Shown: positions 1-8,501 of the stretch, one piece after another | Layout of the letters: each line of letters begins with the position of its first letter | Numbering within the stretch: position 1 is the stretch's first letter | Origin: an uncultured Lachnospiraceae bacterium | GTDB taxonomy: Bacteria; Bacillota; Clostridia; Lachnospirales; Lachnospiraceae | DNA length: 64,000 bases | Assembly: GCA_910579685.1 (NCBI GenBank) | Contig: CAJTVN010000004.1 | Span: 62,001-126,000 of the forward strand | Reading direction: 5' to 3' | Translations under genes and position numbers: made by a program | The notes under the pieces: generated by a model | Database searches by the model: none | The model's input: the letters and a program-made list of their open reading frames with translations, nothing else | Told to the model about the DNA's origin: nothing

Positions 1-718
1 CCCTCAGACAGGAAAGAAGCCCTTCCATCCCCTCTCTGAAGCTCTCCTCGTCCTTTTTGCAGTTCCTGAACACGATCAGAAAACTCTCGTCACTGTATTG
101 CAACATCACGTCCGGTGCAAATCCATGGTCAGTCAAAAACTCTTCCGACATATGTGTCAGTGATAAATTTAAGGCGGAATGGTTCTGCGCCTTTTTATGC
201 TCCATCCGCTGAAAAATGCGCAGGAAGCAGAGAGTGAGGCAGTCCTTCTCATAAAATTCCTGCGCCCCCTCTTCCTTTTCCAGAAAAAAATCCTTCCAAA
301 AACGTTCCTTGTCTCTCTGTGTATTCTTCCCCTTTTCCCCGCCGTCCCGCTTCATCTGCTCCACAAGCTCCTCCAGCATGCGGCCGAGCTCCTTATTGGA
401 TACCGGCTTTAGAAGATAGCCCTTTGAATGGAGTTCCAGGGCCTTCTGGGCATAGGCAAAGTGGGCATAGCTGCTCAGATAGATACATTCTACGGGAAGC
501 TTTTTCTCCCGCACCCACTCAAGCAGCTCCAGCCCGCTTCCCTGTGGCATCTCGATATCCGAAAGCAGAATGTCGATCTGCCGGGTGCTCAGTATGTCCT
601 TGGCCTGCTTGATGTTATAGGCCACATACACACCGTCGATATCCCACCGCTTCCACTCCATACCTTCCACAATTTTTTCCACTACATATTTATCATCATC
701 CACGATACAGATGTTCAT
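1..718 (-). CDS. YesN-like response regulator, 3' end outside the window
   Basis: A reading frame opens with ATG at 718 and continues without a stop to base 1, so about 239 residues are visible and the C-terminus lies outside. The N-terminus is a receiver domain (MNICIVDDDKY, with the acidic DDD pocket at 7-9, the phospho-acceptor Asp54 in LLSDIEMP and Lys in LLKPVS). The following linker fits the long middle region of YesN/AraC-type regulators, which end in an AraC helix-turn-helix that would be beyond the edge. The start overlaps the stop of the upstream two-TM gene (ATGA), implying translational coupling. The cognate kinase is not in this part of the window. The receiver domain is certain; the YesN/AraC assignment is inferred from the domain layout. 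Confidence 0.8.
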   Translation of the reverse strand, partial: MNICIVDDDKYVVEKIVEGMEWKRWDIDGVYVAYNIKQAKDILSTRQIDILLSDIEMPQGSGLELLEWVREKKLPVECIYLSSYAHFAYAQKALELHSKGYLLKPVSNKELGRMLEELVEQMKRDGGEKGKNTQRDKERFWKDFFLEKEEGAQEFYEKDCLTLCFLRIFQRMEHKKAQNHSALNLSLTHMSEEFLTDHGFAPDVMLQYSDESFLIVFRNCKKDEESFREGMEGLLSCLR

Positions 719-1533
719 ATTATCCTCTCCGCCAGCTCCACAAAAACAAGCCTGCCGCCATGCTCCGCTATATATCTGCAGTGTTCCTGTGCACCCTTCA
801 AATCATTTTGCATCACGCAGGCCTTTGCATCCGTATACCGGTTGATCACCCTTTGCAGCTCCGTTCCCTTCCTCCAGCGCCTTTTTCCACTGAGCCTGCG
901 GTAGATTTCCAGATCCCCCTTGTCCATGGAAAGAGAAAGATCTATGCGCTCCCGCTCTCTTTTCAGCGTTCTTTTCGCTTTCCCACTCATGATTTTCCCG
1001 CAAATGATACTGTCAAGCTCCCCGCAAAGCCGTAAAAGCGCTTCCCTGTCATTGGAAATATCATAGCAGATGCGCATCACATCATAATAGACGCAGAGCC
1101 AGCTTCCCGGCAGCTTTTTCCGGTCAACTCCCCCAAGAAGCGTCAGCGCCTCTTTCGTATCCCCCTGCAGAGCCTTGCACCTCGCAAAAAGGACAACATA
1201 GATCTCCCGGGTTCTCGGCCGCTTTTCTATTTTTCCCTTTACATAATAGTAAGCGTAGGCTTCCTGCGCCAGATAGGGATCACAGTCCCGGTTCAGCGGA
1301 TCATGAATCCTCTTCATACAGGCCTTCATCATAAAAATAAGGGCATAGCTCAAGATAATGTACAGCCAGCTCTGCCAGATCACGTCATTGGAAAGAAGCC
1401 ACGCGGCATAAAGCAGACACAGAAGAATCAGCCCGGCAAAAATGAGCTTCCGCTTCCTGTTCTGGACCCTGAGACGTGCGGCCATCCTTCCTCCATCAGT
1501 TTGTTCCAGTTCCTCCAGTGTTTGATCCGGCAT
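715..1533 (-). CDS. two-TM membrane protein of unknown function
   Basis: The 272-residue protein has a charged N-terminus, then two hydrophobic segments at about 30-47 and 54-71 (KLIFAGLILLCLLYAAWLL and WLYIILSYALIFMM). A long soluble, basic, helix-rich part follows, probably cytoplasmic, with a spacing that could form TPR-like helices (VLFARCKALQGDTKEALTLL). I do not recognise a family. The stop overlaps the start of the downstream response regulator by four bases, and a cupin gene lies 26 bp upstream. The coupling suggests a role with the regulator, but nothing in the sequence shows a signalling domain. Confidence 0.7.
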   Translation of the reverse strand: MPDQTLEELEQTDGGRMAARLRVQNRKRKLIFAGLILLCLLYAAWLLSNDVIWQSWLYIILSYALIFMMKACMKRIHDPLNRDCDPYLAQEAYAYYYVKGKIEKRPRTREIYVVLFARCKALQGDTKEALTLLGGVDRKKLPGSWLCVYYDVMRICYDISNDREALLRLCGELDSIICGKIMSGKAKRTLKRERERIDLSLSMDKGDLEIYRRLSGKRRWRKGTELQRVINRYTDAKACVMQNDLKGAQEHCRYIAEHGGRLVFVELAERII

Positions 1534-1559
1534 GATTTTTCCTCCCTGCTGCCTGTCTT

Positions 1560-1901
1560 TTATTCCTTCTCATGGTCATAAATGATCAGTGCCATAACCT
1601 GCAGCTCCTCATCCTCCAGGTTTGCGAGACTGTGTCCCTTTCCCGATGGGGTAAAAAAATGCTCGCCCTCCTTAAGGGTAAGGGTTCTCTCATGATTGTC
1701 ATCAACCGTCGCCGTCCCTTTCAGGACATAATAATCCTCCCCGTCCCCGTTATGTACGTGATATCCTATGGAACAGCCCTTCTGCAGAGTCACCTTCGCA
1801 TAGACGCGGTTCATCCCGTGCATCTCCTGCGCCTCCAGGATATGGTCAAAATGTACCGTTCCCTGTCCGCCTAAAAAATCTTTCTGGTCCACACTTTTCA
1901 T
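1560..1901 (-). CDS. small cupin-domain protein
   Basis: This 113-residue protein is a single conserved double-stranded beta-helix. The first cupin motif is visible as GYHVHNGDGEDYYVLKG (His-x-His, then Glu) and the second as PSGKGHSLAN (His). These His and Glu residues would bind a metal, as in small cupin_2 proteins. Its substrate cannot be told from sequence; members serve as isomerases, dioxygenases or sugar-binding sensors. It sits 30 bp after an MBL-fold hydrolase and 26 bp before a membrane protein in the same direction, so it is probably part of the 4492-to-1 transcription unit. Confidence 0.8.
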   Translation of the reverse strand: MKSVDQKDFLGGQGTVHFDHILEAQEMHGMNRVYAKVTLQKGCSIGYHVHNGDGEDYYVLKGTATVDDNHERTLTLKEGEHFFTPSGKGHSLANLEDEELQVMALIIYDHEKE

Positions 1902-1931
1902 ACTTTCTTCCTCCGTTTGTTTTGTCGTCTG

Positions 1932-2753
1932 TTATGGTAATATTTCGTCTCCGCTGTGCACATAGGTAAGCTGCTCTCCCATCACCTCTCGCATGACCTG
2001 ATAGGGAATCTCCCCGGTGCAGTGTCCCGTGAAGAACCTGGTGTCCATCCGCTTTAATTCCAGCGCCGTGCTACCTATAAGCTCAAGCTCTTCCTTACTG
2101 TAATCGGCTTTCTTTTTCATATGGAAACCGCTGATTACGGCCTCGGGATCTTTTCCGTAAATCCTTCGGAAGGTATCCAGAATATTCAGGATCCCATTGT
2201 GGGCGCAGCCGGAAATCAGGACTCTTTTCCCTTCCTCCTCCAGGACCACATACTGCTCGTGGAGAAATTCATCCTGGTCAAATTCCTCTCCCCTCTTGAT
2301 TTTCAGCTCCCGGTTTCCGCAGGGCCACAGGCGTTTTCCCGTCACGCCGCCAAAGAGAAAGATCTCGTCGTCAATCCGCCGGTTTCCCTCCACCCACTCG
2401 ATCTGCGGGAGCTCTTTTATCCTTGGGTCCATTCCTATATACTTTTCCATCCGCTCGTTCTTGTGGTAATACGCTTCCCTTGCCAGACGCTGTATCCAGA
2501 TTTTCACATCCGGATAGCGCTGCGCAAAGGCCAAGATTCCTCCCGCATGGTCATAGTGCCCATGGCTGATCATAACCATGTCCACTTTGCCCAGATCAAT
2601 GCCGAGAATCCCGGCATTTGTCAGGAACGCCTCAGAGGCTCCCGTATCCACAAGAATCCTGTGGTTTTTCGTCTCAATATAGAAGCTGAGGCCATGCTCA
2701 ATAAGGCAGCCTTCGCTTCCCTGGGTGTTTTCAATCAGGTTAACGATTCTCAT
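1932..2753 (-). CDS. MBL-fold metallo-hydrolase, COG1237-like
   Basis: The protein carries the metallo-beta-lactamase signature SHGHYDHAGG (HxHxDH) near residue 64, SGCAHNGI near 183 and a C-terminal FTGHCTG. This matches the COG1237 group related to dihydropterin-linked phosphate synthases, which bind two metal ions. The actual substrate is unknown. An upstream in-frame Met at 2801 is possible, but ATG at 2753 is preferred: it has an AAGGGGG ribosome site and forms an ATGA overlap with the stop of the preceding ATPase gene. No signal peptide is seen, so it is cytoplasmic. The last visible residues (HSGDEILP) complete the fold, so the gene looks intact. Confidence 0.85.
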   Translation of the reverse strand: MRIVNLIENTQGSEGCLIEHGLSFYIETKNHRILVDTGASEAFLTNAGILGIDLGKVDMVMISHGHYDHAGGILAFAQRYPDVKIWIQRLAREAYYHKNERMEKYIGMDPRIKELPQIEWVEGNRRIDDEIFLFGGVTGKRLWPCGNRELKIKRGEEFDQDEFLHEQYVVLEEEGKRVLISGCAHNGILNILDTFRRIYGKDPEAVISGFHMKKKADYSKEELELIGSTALELKRMDTRFFTGHCTGEIPYQVMREVMGEQLTYVHSGDEILP

Positions 2754-4492
2754 GGAATTCCCCCTTCCCTGTCGCTCCCAATGAGCACTTCTTTGCCGCA
2801 AAAGGCAAACCCATATTTACGGATATGCTCCCCCGGAATTCCCCTGGCAATAAGGTTTGCCTGATAGTCCTTCTCTTCGATCTGGCTTAGGGCCTTCTGC
2901 ACGGTATCCGACAGCTCTTTTTCATTTTTGCCCTGAACCTTGAACTCTATAATGATGGCGTCAAGCGGGGCGTCGCTGCCCGACTGCGCATGATTTTCCT
3001 GGGTTCTGGGCTCCAGCATGATATCGTATCTCCCAAAGCCGCTTTCCCGGTTGGATGTGACCACGTACCGATCGGCCAGCTCCACCGCAAGGCCCAGCAC
3101 GAAGCCGTGGTAGAAATTCTCCGGCCTTTTTTCGGAAGGCCGTTTTCCGGTGTCAAAGCTTCCAAACATTTCCTGAGTCACCCGGTTCATATAGAGGTTC
3201 ATCGCCTCCACGTCGCCAAGCAGCAGCGCGCGGATGAAATCGCAGTAATCCGTCCCCACACTGCCGAACCATCTCCGGATCATGCTGCGGAACATGGCCT
3301 TCACTTCAAAGTTGGTCAGTTCCAGCTCGTATTCTTCCTTCCATTCGCCGAAGTCCGAGGCATAGGCCTGATAGCTTTTCACCTTCAGATACCCGCTGGC
3401 AAGCAGAAGGCTCCAGATCGCCTGCTCATCCTCGTCCAGCATGCTGTACACGATCTGCTCGTCAATTTCCGCACGGATGCTTTCTCCGGACAGCAGGCGC
3501 TCAAAGGTCTCCTTGACCTGACGGCTCCCCTGACGGATCAGCTTGCCCGCAAGGCTGTTGGAGCTGGTGTTGGCCCAATAGGTATGGGCTTTTCTTTTAT
3601 CAAGGAAGTTGATGATGGACCAGGGATTGTAGATGTCCCGCCTTTCCCCAAAGGTAAACCCGTCATACCAGTCCTTCACCAGCTGCCTTTGTCCGGACAG
3701 GCCGTATTCCTCCAGGGCCTCAGATACTTCCTCCTGCGTAAAGCCAAAGCAGTCCGCATATTTTTTGGAGGTAGTGGTCACCACCTCGGGATTATTGAAG
3801 TCGGAAAAAATCGACTCCTTGCTGACTCGAGTGATCCCGGTGAGAACAGCCCGCTCCAGGTAAGGGTTGGTCTTGAAGGTGGAGTTGAACAGGCTGCGGA
3901 TAAAGGAGACCATTTCCTCCCAGTAACCGTTCACGTAGGCCTCCTGCATGGGAGTGTCGTACTCGTCCAGGAGGATAATGACTTTTTGGCCATAATACCG
4001 GCACAGATAATCGGATAGTGCCCGGACGGAACCCGAGGCCTCATAATCCTGCATGGTGGCGGAAACATTTCGGAAATCCTTTTTCTCGTTTTCCCCAAGC
4101 AGGTTCCCGTCCAGAAGGAAGCGATACCGGTCATAGAGCTGCCGGATGATGCCGCAGATCTTTTTCCGGGTCTGGGGATAGGAGGTTTCCTTCACATCCG
4201 CAAAGCTGATAAAAAGAACCGGATAAGTCCCCTGCAGCTGCCGGTACTTTTCCTCGTTCCAGATGGAGAGCCCCTCGAACAGATCGCTGCGGCCGGCATA
4301 TTTCACGGAAAAGAATTTCTCCAGCATGCTCATATTCAGGGTCTTGCCAAACCGCCTGGGTCTTGTGATCAGCGTCACGTCATCATCTGTTTCCCACCAC
4401 TGCCGTATAAAATCTGTCTTGTCAACGTAGAAATTATTGTTGATCCTGACTTTTTCAAAATCCTGCTTCCCGATCCCTACCGTTCTTGCCAT
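2750..4492 (-). CDS. AAA-ATPase-like / PD-(D/E)XK nuclease-like protein
   Basis: The 580-residue protein has the N-terminal AAA-ATPase_like domain common in gut anaerobes: FYVDKTDFI, then a Walker-A-like RPRRFGKTLN near residue 45, and LLDEYDTPM as Walker B near 175. The C-terminus has the PD-(D/E)XK type block (DAIIIEFKV followed by ALSQIEEKDYQ). Such genes occur in many paralogous copies in Clostridia and Bacteroidetes; their function is unsettled and a mobile or addiction role has been suspected. The stop overlaps the start of the MBL gene. A likely promoter is at 4559-4587. A short fragment resembling the tail of the same family occurs at 53137-53217. Confidence 0.85.
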   Translation of the reverse strand: MARTVGIGKQDFEKVRINNNFYVDKTDFIRQWWETDDDVTLITRPRRFGKTLNMSMLEKFFSVKYAGRSDLFEGLSIWNEEKYRQLQGTYPVLFISFADVKETSYPQTRKKICGIIRQLYDRYRFLLDGNLLGENEKKDFRNVSATMQDYEASGSVRALSDYLCRYYGQKVIILLDEYDTPMQEAYVNGYWEEMVSFIRSLFNSTFKTNPYLERAVLTGITRVSKESIFSDFNNPEVVTTTSKKYADCFGFTQEEVSEALEEYGLSGQRQLVKDWYDGFTFGERRDIYNPWSIINFLDKRKAHTYWANTSSNSLAGKLIRQGSRQVKETFERLLSGESIRAEIDEQIVYSMLDEDEQAIWSLLLASGYLKVKSYQAYASDFGEWKEEYELELTNFEVKAMFRSMIRRWFGSVGTDYCDFIRALLLGDVEAMNLYMNRVTQEMFGSFDTGKRPSEKRPENFYHGFVLGLAVELADRYVVTSNRESGFGRYDIMLEPRTQENHAQSGSDAPLDAIIIEFKVQGKNEKELSDTVQKALSQIEEKDYQANLIARGIPGEHIRKYGFAFCGKEVLIGSDREGGIP

Positions 4493-4558
4493 ATCCGCAC
4501 ATCACCTTTGCTCTTATAAAAACCGCTTAAAAAGCTTATGTCGTTGACTATAATATAA

Positions 4559-4587
4559 AGTATATCCGGTTCCGCACCCAAAAGCAA
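4559..4587 (-). promoter_or_regulatory. sigma-A-type promoter for the 4492 gene
   Basis: On the minus strand TTGCTT (-35, 4582-4587) is followed after 17 bp by TATACT (-10, 4559-4564), about 65 bp before the ATG at 4492. It starts immediately after the terminator of the upstream glucosidase gene, which supports a new transcription unit here. Confidence 0.5.
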
Positions 4588-4588
4588 C

Positions 4589-4626
4589 GTGAAAAAAGTG
4601 ACAGGCCAAAATCCGCCTGCCACTTT
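4589..4626 (-). terminator. intrinsic terminator after the alpha-glucosidase gene
   Basis: On the minus strand a 12-bp stem (arms AAAGTGGCAGGC and GCCTGTCACTTT, one G-T pair) with an 8-base loop runs into a T tract. It lies about 55 bp past the glucosidase stop. Confidence 0.75.
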
Positions 4627-4680
4627 CATCCGCTTCTCTATTTTTCAGTCTCCTCCATTCCCTGGTGTACACCGAGGGTG

Positions 4681-6351
4681 TCATGATCTGATAACCACCA
4701 CCTGGCAGGGACGCAGCACAACGCTCTTCTCCTGCACCTGAATCCCTTCCATATTATTTAAAAGAACCTGTTCCCCGGAAAAATAATCCGCCGGCAATAC
4801 CTTCTCCTCACAGCCAAAGTTGGCAATCACACGGACGGCCGTATTTTCCAGTCTCCGCTCATAGGCAAAAATCTTTTCCTCCATCTCAAACAGGGGTGCA
4901 AACCTGCCGTATGTAAATACCTCCCGGTACAAATCCGATTTACGAAGAGCCAAAAGCCGCTTGTAGTAATTGAACACGGAATCCTCTCTGCCTGTCTGCT
5001 CCTTCACATTGATCCTGGTATAATTGGGATTTGTTTTCAGCCAGGGTGTACCCTGGGTAAAACCGGCGTTTTCCCCATCATCCCACTGCATGGGCGTTCT
5101 GGCATTGTCCCTGCTGATCCGTCCGCAGGCCGCAAGCGCTTCCTTTGGCGCAAGTCCTGCATCCAGGGCCTTTTGGTATTCCTGAATCGTACTGATGTCG
5201 TCATACTCCTCAATGGAATCCCTCTGACAGTTCTGCATGCCGATCTCCTGCCCTTGATACAAAAAGGGAATCCCTCTCAGCAGTACGCTTACCGTTCCCA
5301 GCATTTTGATGCCGGCATCGTTCCTGGCATACTCCGGCAGAAACCGGTTCACACCCCTTGGCCCGTCGTGGTTTTCAATAATATTGGCAAGAAATCCCAC
5401 GTCCTGACAGACAAGCTGAGAACGGAACAGAACTCTTCTGAAATCCTCGAACCGGACAAGCTTGCTGTCATACCAGCCATGCTCGCCACATCCCAGCACC
5501 GTTGCCGAGAAGTCAAACATAGTGCCGAAATGCCCGTGATCGCCAATGAAATCCGCAAGCTCACCCCTTTTCATGGTGGACACCTCAGCCACGGTAAAGG
5601 CATGGTATTTCTCAAAGGTGTTCCGCTTTAAGTCCTCCAGCATCTCTCCCACGCCGTCGACCTGCTCCAGCATATGCCACACCTCCCCGAGGCCGTCTTC
5701 CCCGTCCGGCTCAAGGTCTTTGAATTCCAGATCCTTTTTCACATTCATGATGGCGTCGATCCGAAAGCCCGCAACTCCCTTTTCCAGCCACCAGTTCACC
5801 ATGGTATAGAGCTCCCGCATCAGCTTCTCATTGTTCCAGTTCAAATCCGGCTGCTGTTTGGCGAACATATGCAGATAATAGTAATCGCTGCCCTCAACCT
5901 TCTCCCAGGCGCTGCCGCCAAAGTATGAGCGGTAATTGCTGGGCGCCTTGCCGTCTTTTCCCTTACGGAAATAGAAATAATCTCCGTACTCCCCCTCCGG
6001 ATCCTTAAGGGCTTTCTGAAACCATTCATGCTGATCCGAGCAGTGATTGATCACCAGATCCATGATCACATACATGCCTCTTCTCTTCGTTTCCGAAAGC
6101 AGCTCGTCAAAATCCTCCATGGTGCCGAAGCTCTCGTCAATTTTGTAATAGTCCGAAATATCATAGCCCTGATCCACAAAGGGAGACTTATAGATAGGGC
6201 AGAGCCACAGGATGTCAGCCCCAAGCTCCTTTAAATAATCCAGTTTTTCGATGATACCTCTCAGATCCCCGATTCCGTCCCCGTTACTGTCCTTAAAGCT
6301 CTTGGGATAGATCTGATACGCCACTTTGTCATGCCACCATTTCTTTTCCAT
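4681..6351 (-). CDS. malL: GH13 alpha-glucosidase (oligo-1,6-glucosidase type)
   Basis: A 556-residue cytoplasmic glycoside hydrolase family 13 enzyme that would release glucose from malto- or isomalto-oligosaccharides. The four GH13 regions are visible: DLVINH (98-103), GFRID (195-199, nucleophile Asp199), TVAEVST (acid/base Glu256) and ENHDGPR (Asp329). It is the usual length for the MalL/TreC/DexB group. The residue after the nucleophile is Ala200 rather than the Val linked with alpha-1,6 preference, so alpha-1,4 activity is also plausible. ATG at 6351 is chosen over 6393 because AGGAGG sits six bases upstream. It stands alone after prfA and has its own terminator; no sugar transporter is adjacent. 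Confidence 0.88.
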   Translation of the reverse strand: MEKKWWHDKVAYQIYPKSFKDSNGDGIGDLRGIIEKLDYLKELGADILWLCPIYKSPFVDQGYDISDYYKIDESFGTMEDFDELLSETKRRGMYVIMDLVINHCSDQHEWFQKALKDPEGEYGDYFYFRKGKDGKAPSNYRSYFGGSAWEKVEGSDYYYLHMFAKQQPDLNWNNEKLMRELYTMVNWWLEKGVAGFRIDAIMNVKKDLEFKDLEPDGEDGLGEVWHMLEQVDGVGEMLEDLKRNTFEKYHAFTVAEVSTMKRGELADFIGDHGHFGTMFDFSATVLGCGEHGWYDSKLVRFEDFRRVLFRSQLVCQDVGFLANIIENHDGPRGVNRFLPEYARNDAGIKMLGTVSVLLRGIPFLYQGQEIGMQNCQRDSIEEYDDISTIQEYQKALDAGLAPKEALAACGRISRDNARTPMQWDDGENAGFTQGTPWLKTNPNYTRINVKEQTGREDSVFNYYKRLLALRKSDLYREVFTYGRFAPLFEMEEKIFAYERRLENTAVRVIANFGCEEKVLPADYFSGEQVLLNNMEGIQVQEKSVVLRPCQVVVIRS

Positions 6352-6481
6352 AGAAACCTCCTGTAAGATACCTGCCGTAAATCGCAACCGCACAGATGAA
6401 ATTTTTTATATCATATTATCTTTCAGTTCGGATTTCTTTCATAGAATTGACTATTAATAATACGATTTTGACTTTTCCGTT

Positions 6482-7558
6482 TCAGTTCTCATTCATCCTC
6501 GCCAGCTTTGCCGCCTGATCCGCGGCGATACACCCGTCAATGATTTCCTCGATATCCCCGTTCATGATCTTATCCAGCTTATAGAGGGTAAGCCCGATCC
6601 TGTGATCGGTCACCCGGCCCTGGGGGAAATTGTAGGTGCGGATCTTCTCGGAACGGTCACCGGTTCCGATCTGGCTGCGCCGCAGCTCCGCCTCCGCGTC
6701 ATGCCTCTGCTGCTGCTCCATATCATAGAGCTTTGCCTTGAGCAGTGCAAAAGCCTTTGCCTTGTTCTGAAGCTGGGATTTCTCCGTCTGACTGTACACC
6801 ACGATTCCCGTAGGATAGTGGGTCAGCCGGACAGCCGAGTCCGTGGTGTTCACGCACTGGCCCCCGTTTCCGGATGCCCTCATGACGTCAATTCGTATGT
6901 CCTTATCCTCTATGACGATATCAATATCTTCATCCACCTCCGGCATCACCGCCACGCTTATGGTGGAGGTGTGGATTCGTCCGCCGGATTCCGTCTCCGG
7001 CACTCTCTGCACCCGGTGCACGCCGCTCTCATATTTCAGTTTGGAGTAAGCGCCCTGTCCGGTGATCATGAAGTTAACCTCCTTCATGCCTCCGATTCCG
7101 ATCTCATCCGCATTCATGGTTTCCACCTTCCAGCGGTGGCTCTCCGCATAATGCACGTAAAGGCGGTACATTTCCGCCGCAAACAGTGCCGCCTCGTCCC
7201 CGCCCGCTCCCGCACGGATCTCCACAATCACATTTTTATCGTCGTTGGGATCCTTGGGAAGAAGGAGAATTTTGAGCTCCTGTTCCAGCTGCTCGATACG
7301 CTTTTTGGCCGCATTCAGCTCCTCCTTCAGCATATCCTTCATATCCTCGTCGGACTCCGTCTCCAGCATGGAGAGGGAGTCCTCCGCATCCTGCTTACAT
7401 TTCTTGTATTCTCTATATGCCTCCACCAGAGGCGTCAGATCGCTCTGCTCCTTCATGAGAGCCCGGAACCGTTCCTGATTTGCCGTCACCGTAGGCTCGT
7501 TCAGCTCTCCCATGATCTCCTCAAAGCGGATCAGTAAATCTTCCAATCTGTCAAACAT
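6482..7558 (-). CDS. prfA: peptide chain release factor 1
   Basis: A 358-residue class I release factor that reads UAA/UAG and triggers hydrolysis of peptidyl-tRNA on the ribosome. The universal GGQ motif is present (ASGNGGQCVNTTDSAVRL near residue 230). The anticodon-recognition domain precedes it, including GVHRVQRVPETESGGRIH, and there is an N-terminal helical domain. Its length is normal for RF1, and the recognition loop type distinguishes it from RF2. It follows prmC, whose product methylates the Gln of GGQ, by 26 bp. The order DUF1385-prmC-prfA is common in Clostridia. Confidence 0.97.
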   Translation of the reverse strand: MFDRLEDLLIRFEEIMGELNEPTVTANQERFRALMKEQSDLTPLVEAYREYKKCKQDAEDSLSMLETESDEDMKDMLKEELNAAKKRIEQLEQELKILLLPKDPNDDKNVIVEIRAGAGGDEAALFAAEMYRLYVHYAESHRWKVETMNADEIGIGGMKEVNFMITGQGAYSKLKYESGVHRVQRVPETESGGRIHTSTISVAVMPEVDEDIDIVIEDKDIRIDVMRASGNGGQCVNTTDSAVRLTHYPTGIVVYSQTEKSQLQNKAKAFALLKAKLYDMEQQQRHDAEAELRRSQIGTGDRSEKIRTYNFPQGRVTDHRIGLTLYKLDKIMNGDIEEIIDGCIAADQAAKLARMNEN

Positions 7559-7584
7559 ATTTCACTTCCTGACCTTTCTCAATC

Positions 7585-8427
7585 TCACCTTGGCCTGCCC
7601 GGGTATCTGCCGCTGACCACTCTATCAAGCCCGGCAAAATCCTTACAGACTTCAACATCCTCAAATCCGGCCTGTTCCATAAGCCCGGTTACCACCTCTG
7701 CCTGTTCACAGCCAATCTCAAAAAAAAGCATGCCGCCCGGATGCAGATACGTCCCGGCTTCACCGACAATCCTCCTGTAAAAAGAAAGGCCGTCCGCACC
7801 TCCGTCAAGAGCGGCCGCAGGTTCATGCTCTCTTACCTCCTCCATCAGCGTGGGGATCACCCTTGTCGGAATGTAGGGCGGATTGGACACAATAAAATCA
7901 AATTTTCCCTCAATCTTCTCAAATAAATCCCCCTGTACAAAGGATGCCTCCAGGGAAAGGGCCTGCGCATTCGCCGCCGCCGTCTCCAGCGCCTTGGGCG
8001 AAATATCGCTTCCCACTCCGATACAGTCGTTGGAATAATGAAGCAGGCTTAACAGGATGCAGCCGCTTCCCGTGCACAGATCCAGAATCCGCATGCCGTC
8101 ATGGAGCTGGCGCAGCGCCTCCTCCACCAAAATCTCCGTATCCTGCCTTGGAATCAGCACGTCCCCGTTCACCGCAAACCTAAGCCCCATAAATTCCTGG
8201 TAGCCCACAATCTGCTGTAAGGGAATGCGGGATTTTCTCTGTAAAATAAAATCGGTATATCTGTCCCGCTGACCTGCGGCCACCTCCCTGTCCGCATGTA
8301 CCAGAAGATCATTTCGATCCGTGCCGCACACCTCCTCCAGAAGAAGCCTCGCATCCAGGCTGCTTTCCGCGATCCCGGCCCCGCACAGCTGGCACACGCC
8401 CCATTCATATAATTCCCGATATTCCAT
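7585..8427 (-). CDS. prmC: release-factor glutamine N5-methyltransferase
   Basis: A SAM-dependent methyltransferase (HemK/PrmC) that modifies the GGQ glutamine of RF1 and RF2. The SAM-binding motif (LDLCTGSGCILLSL) and the catalytic NPPY (FIVSNPPYIPTR) are both present, after an N-terminal helical substrate-recognition domain. The open frame reaches a GTG at 8478, but ATG at 8427 has a GAGGTG site upstream and gives the usual length of about 280 residues. It lies between DUF1385 and prfA, its substrate gene, in one apparent operon. Confidence 0.95.
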   Translation of the reverse strand: MEYRELYEWGVCQLCGAGIAESSLDARLLLEEVCGTDRNDLLVHADREVAAGQRDRYTDFILQRKSRIPLQQIVGYQEFMGLRFAVNGDVLIPRQDTEILVEEALRQLHDGMRILDLCTGSGCILLSLLHYSNDCIGVGSDISPKALETAAANAQALSLEASFVQGDLFEKIEGKFDFIVSNPPYIPTRVIPTLMEEVREHEPAAALDGGADGLSFYRRIVGEAGTYLHPGGMLFFEIGCEQAEVVTGLMEQAGFEDVEVCKDFAGLDRVVSGRYPGRPR

Positions 8428-8501
8428 TTCCCGCACCTCTGCGCCGACTCTTTCTCTTTTCCGGCTCTTGTCCGACACCGGCTGCCGCTTTTTTACCGGC
8501 C

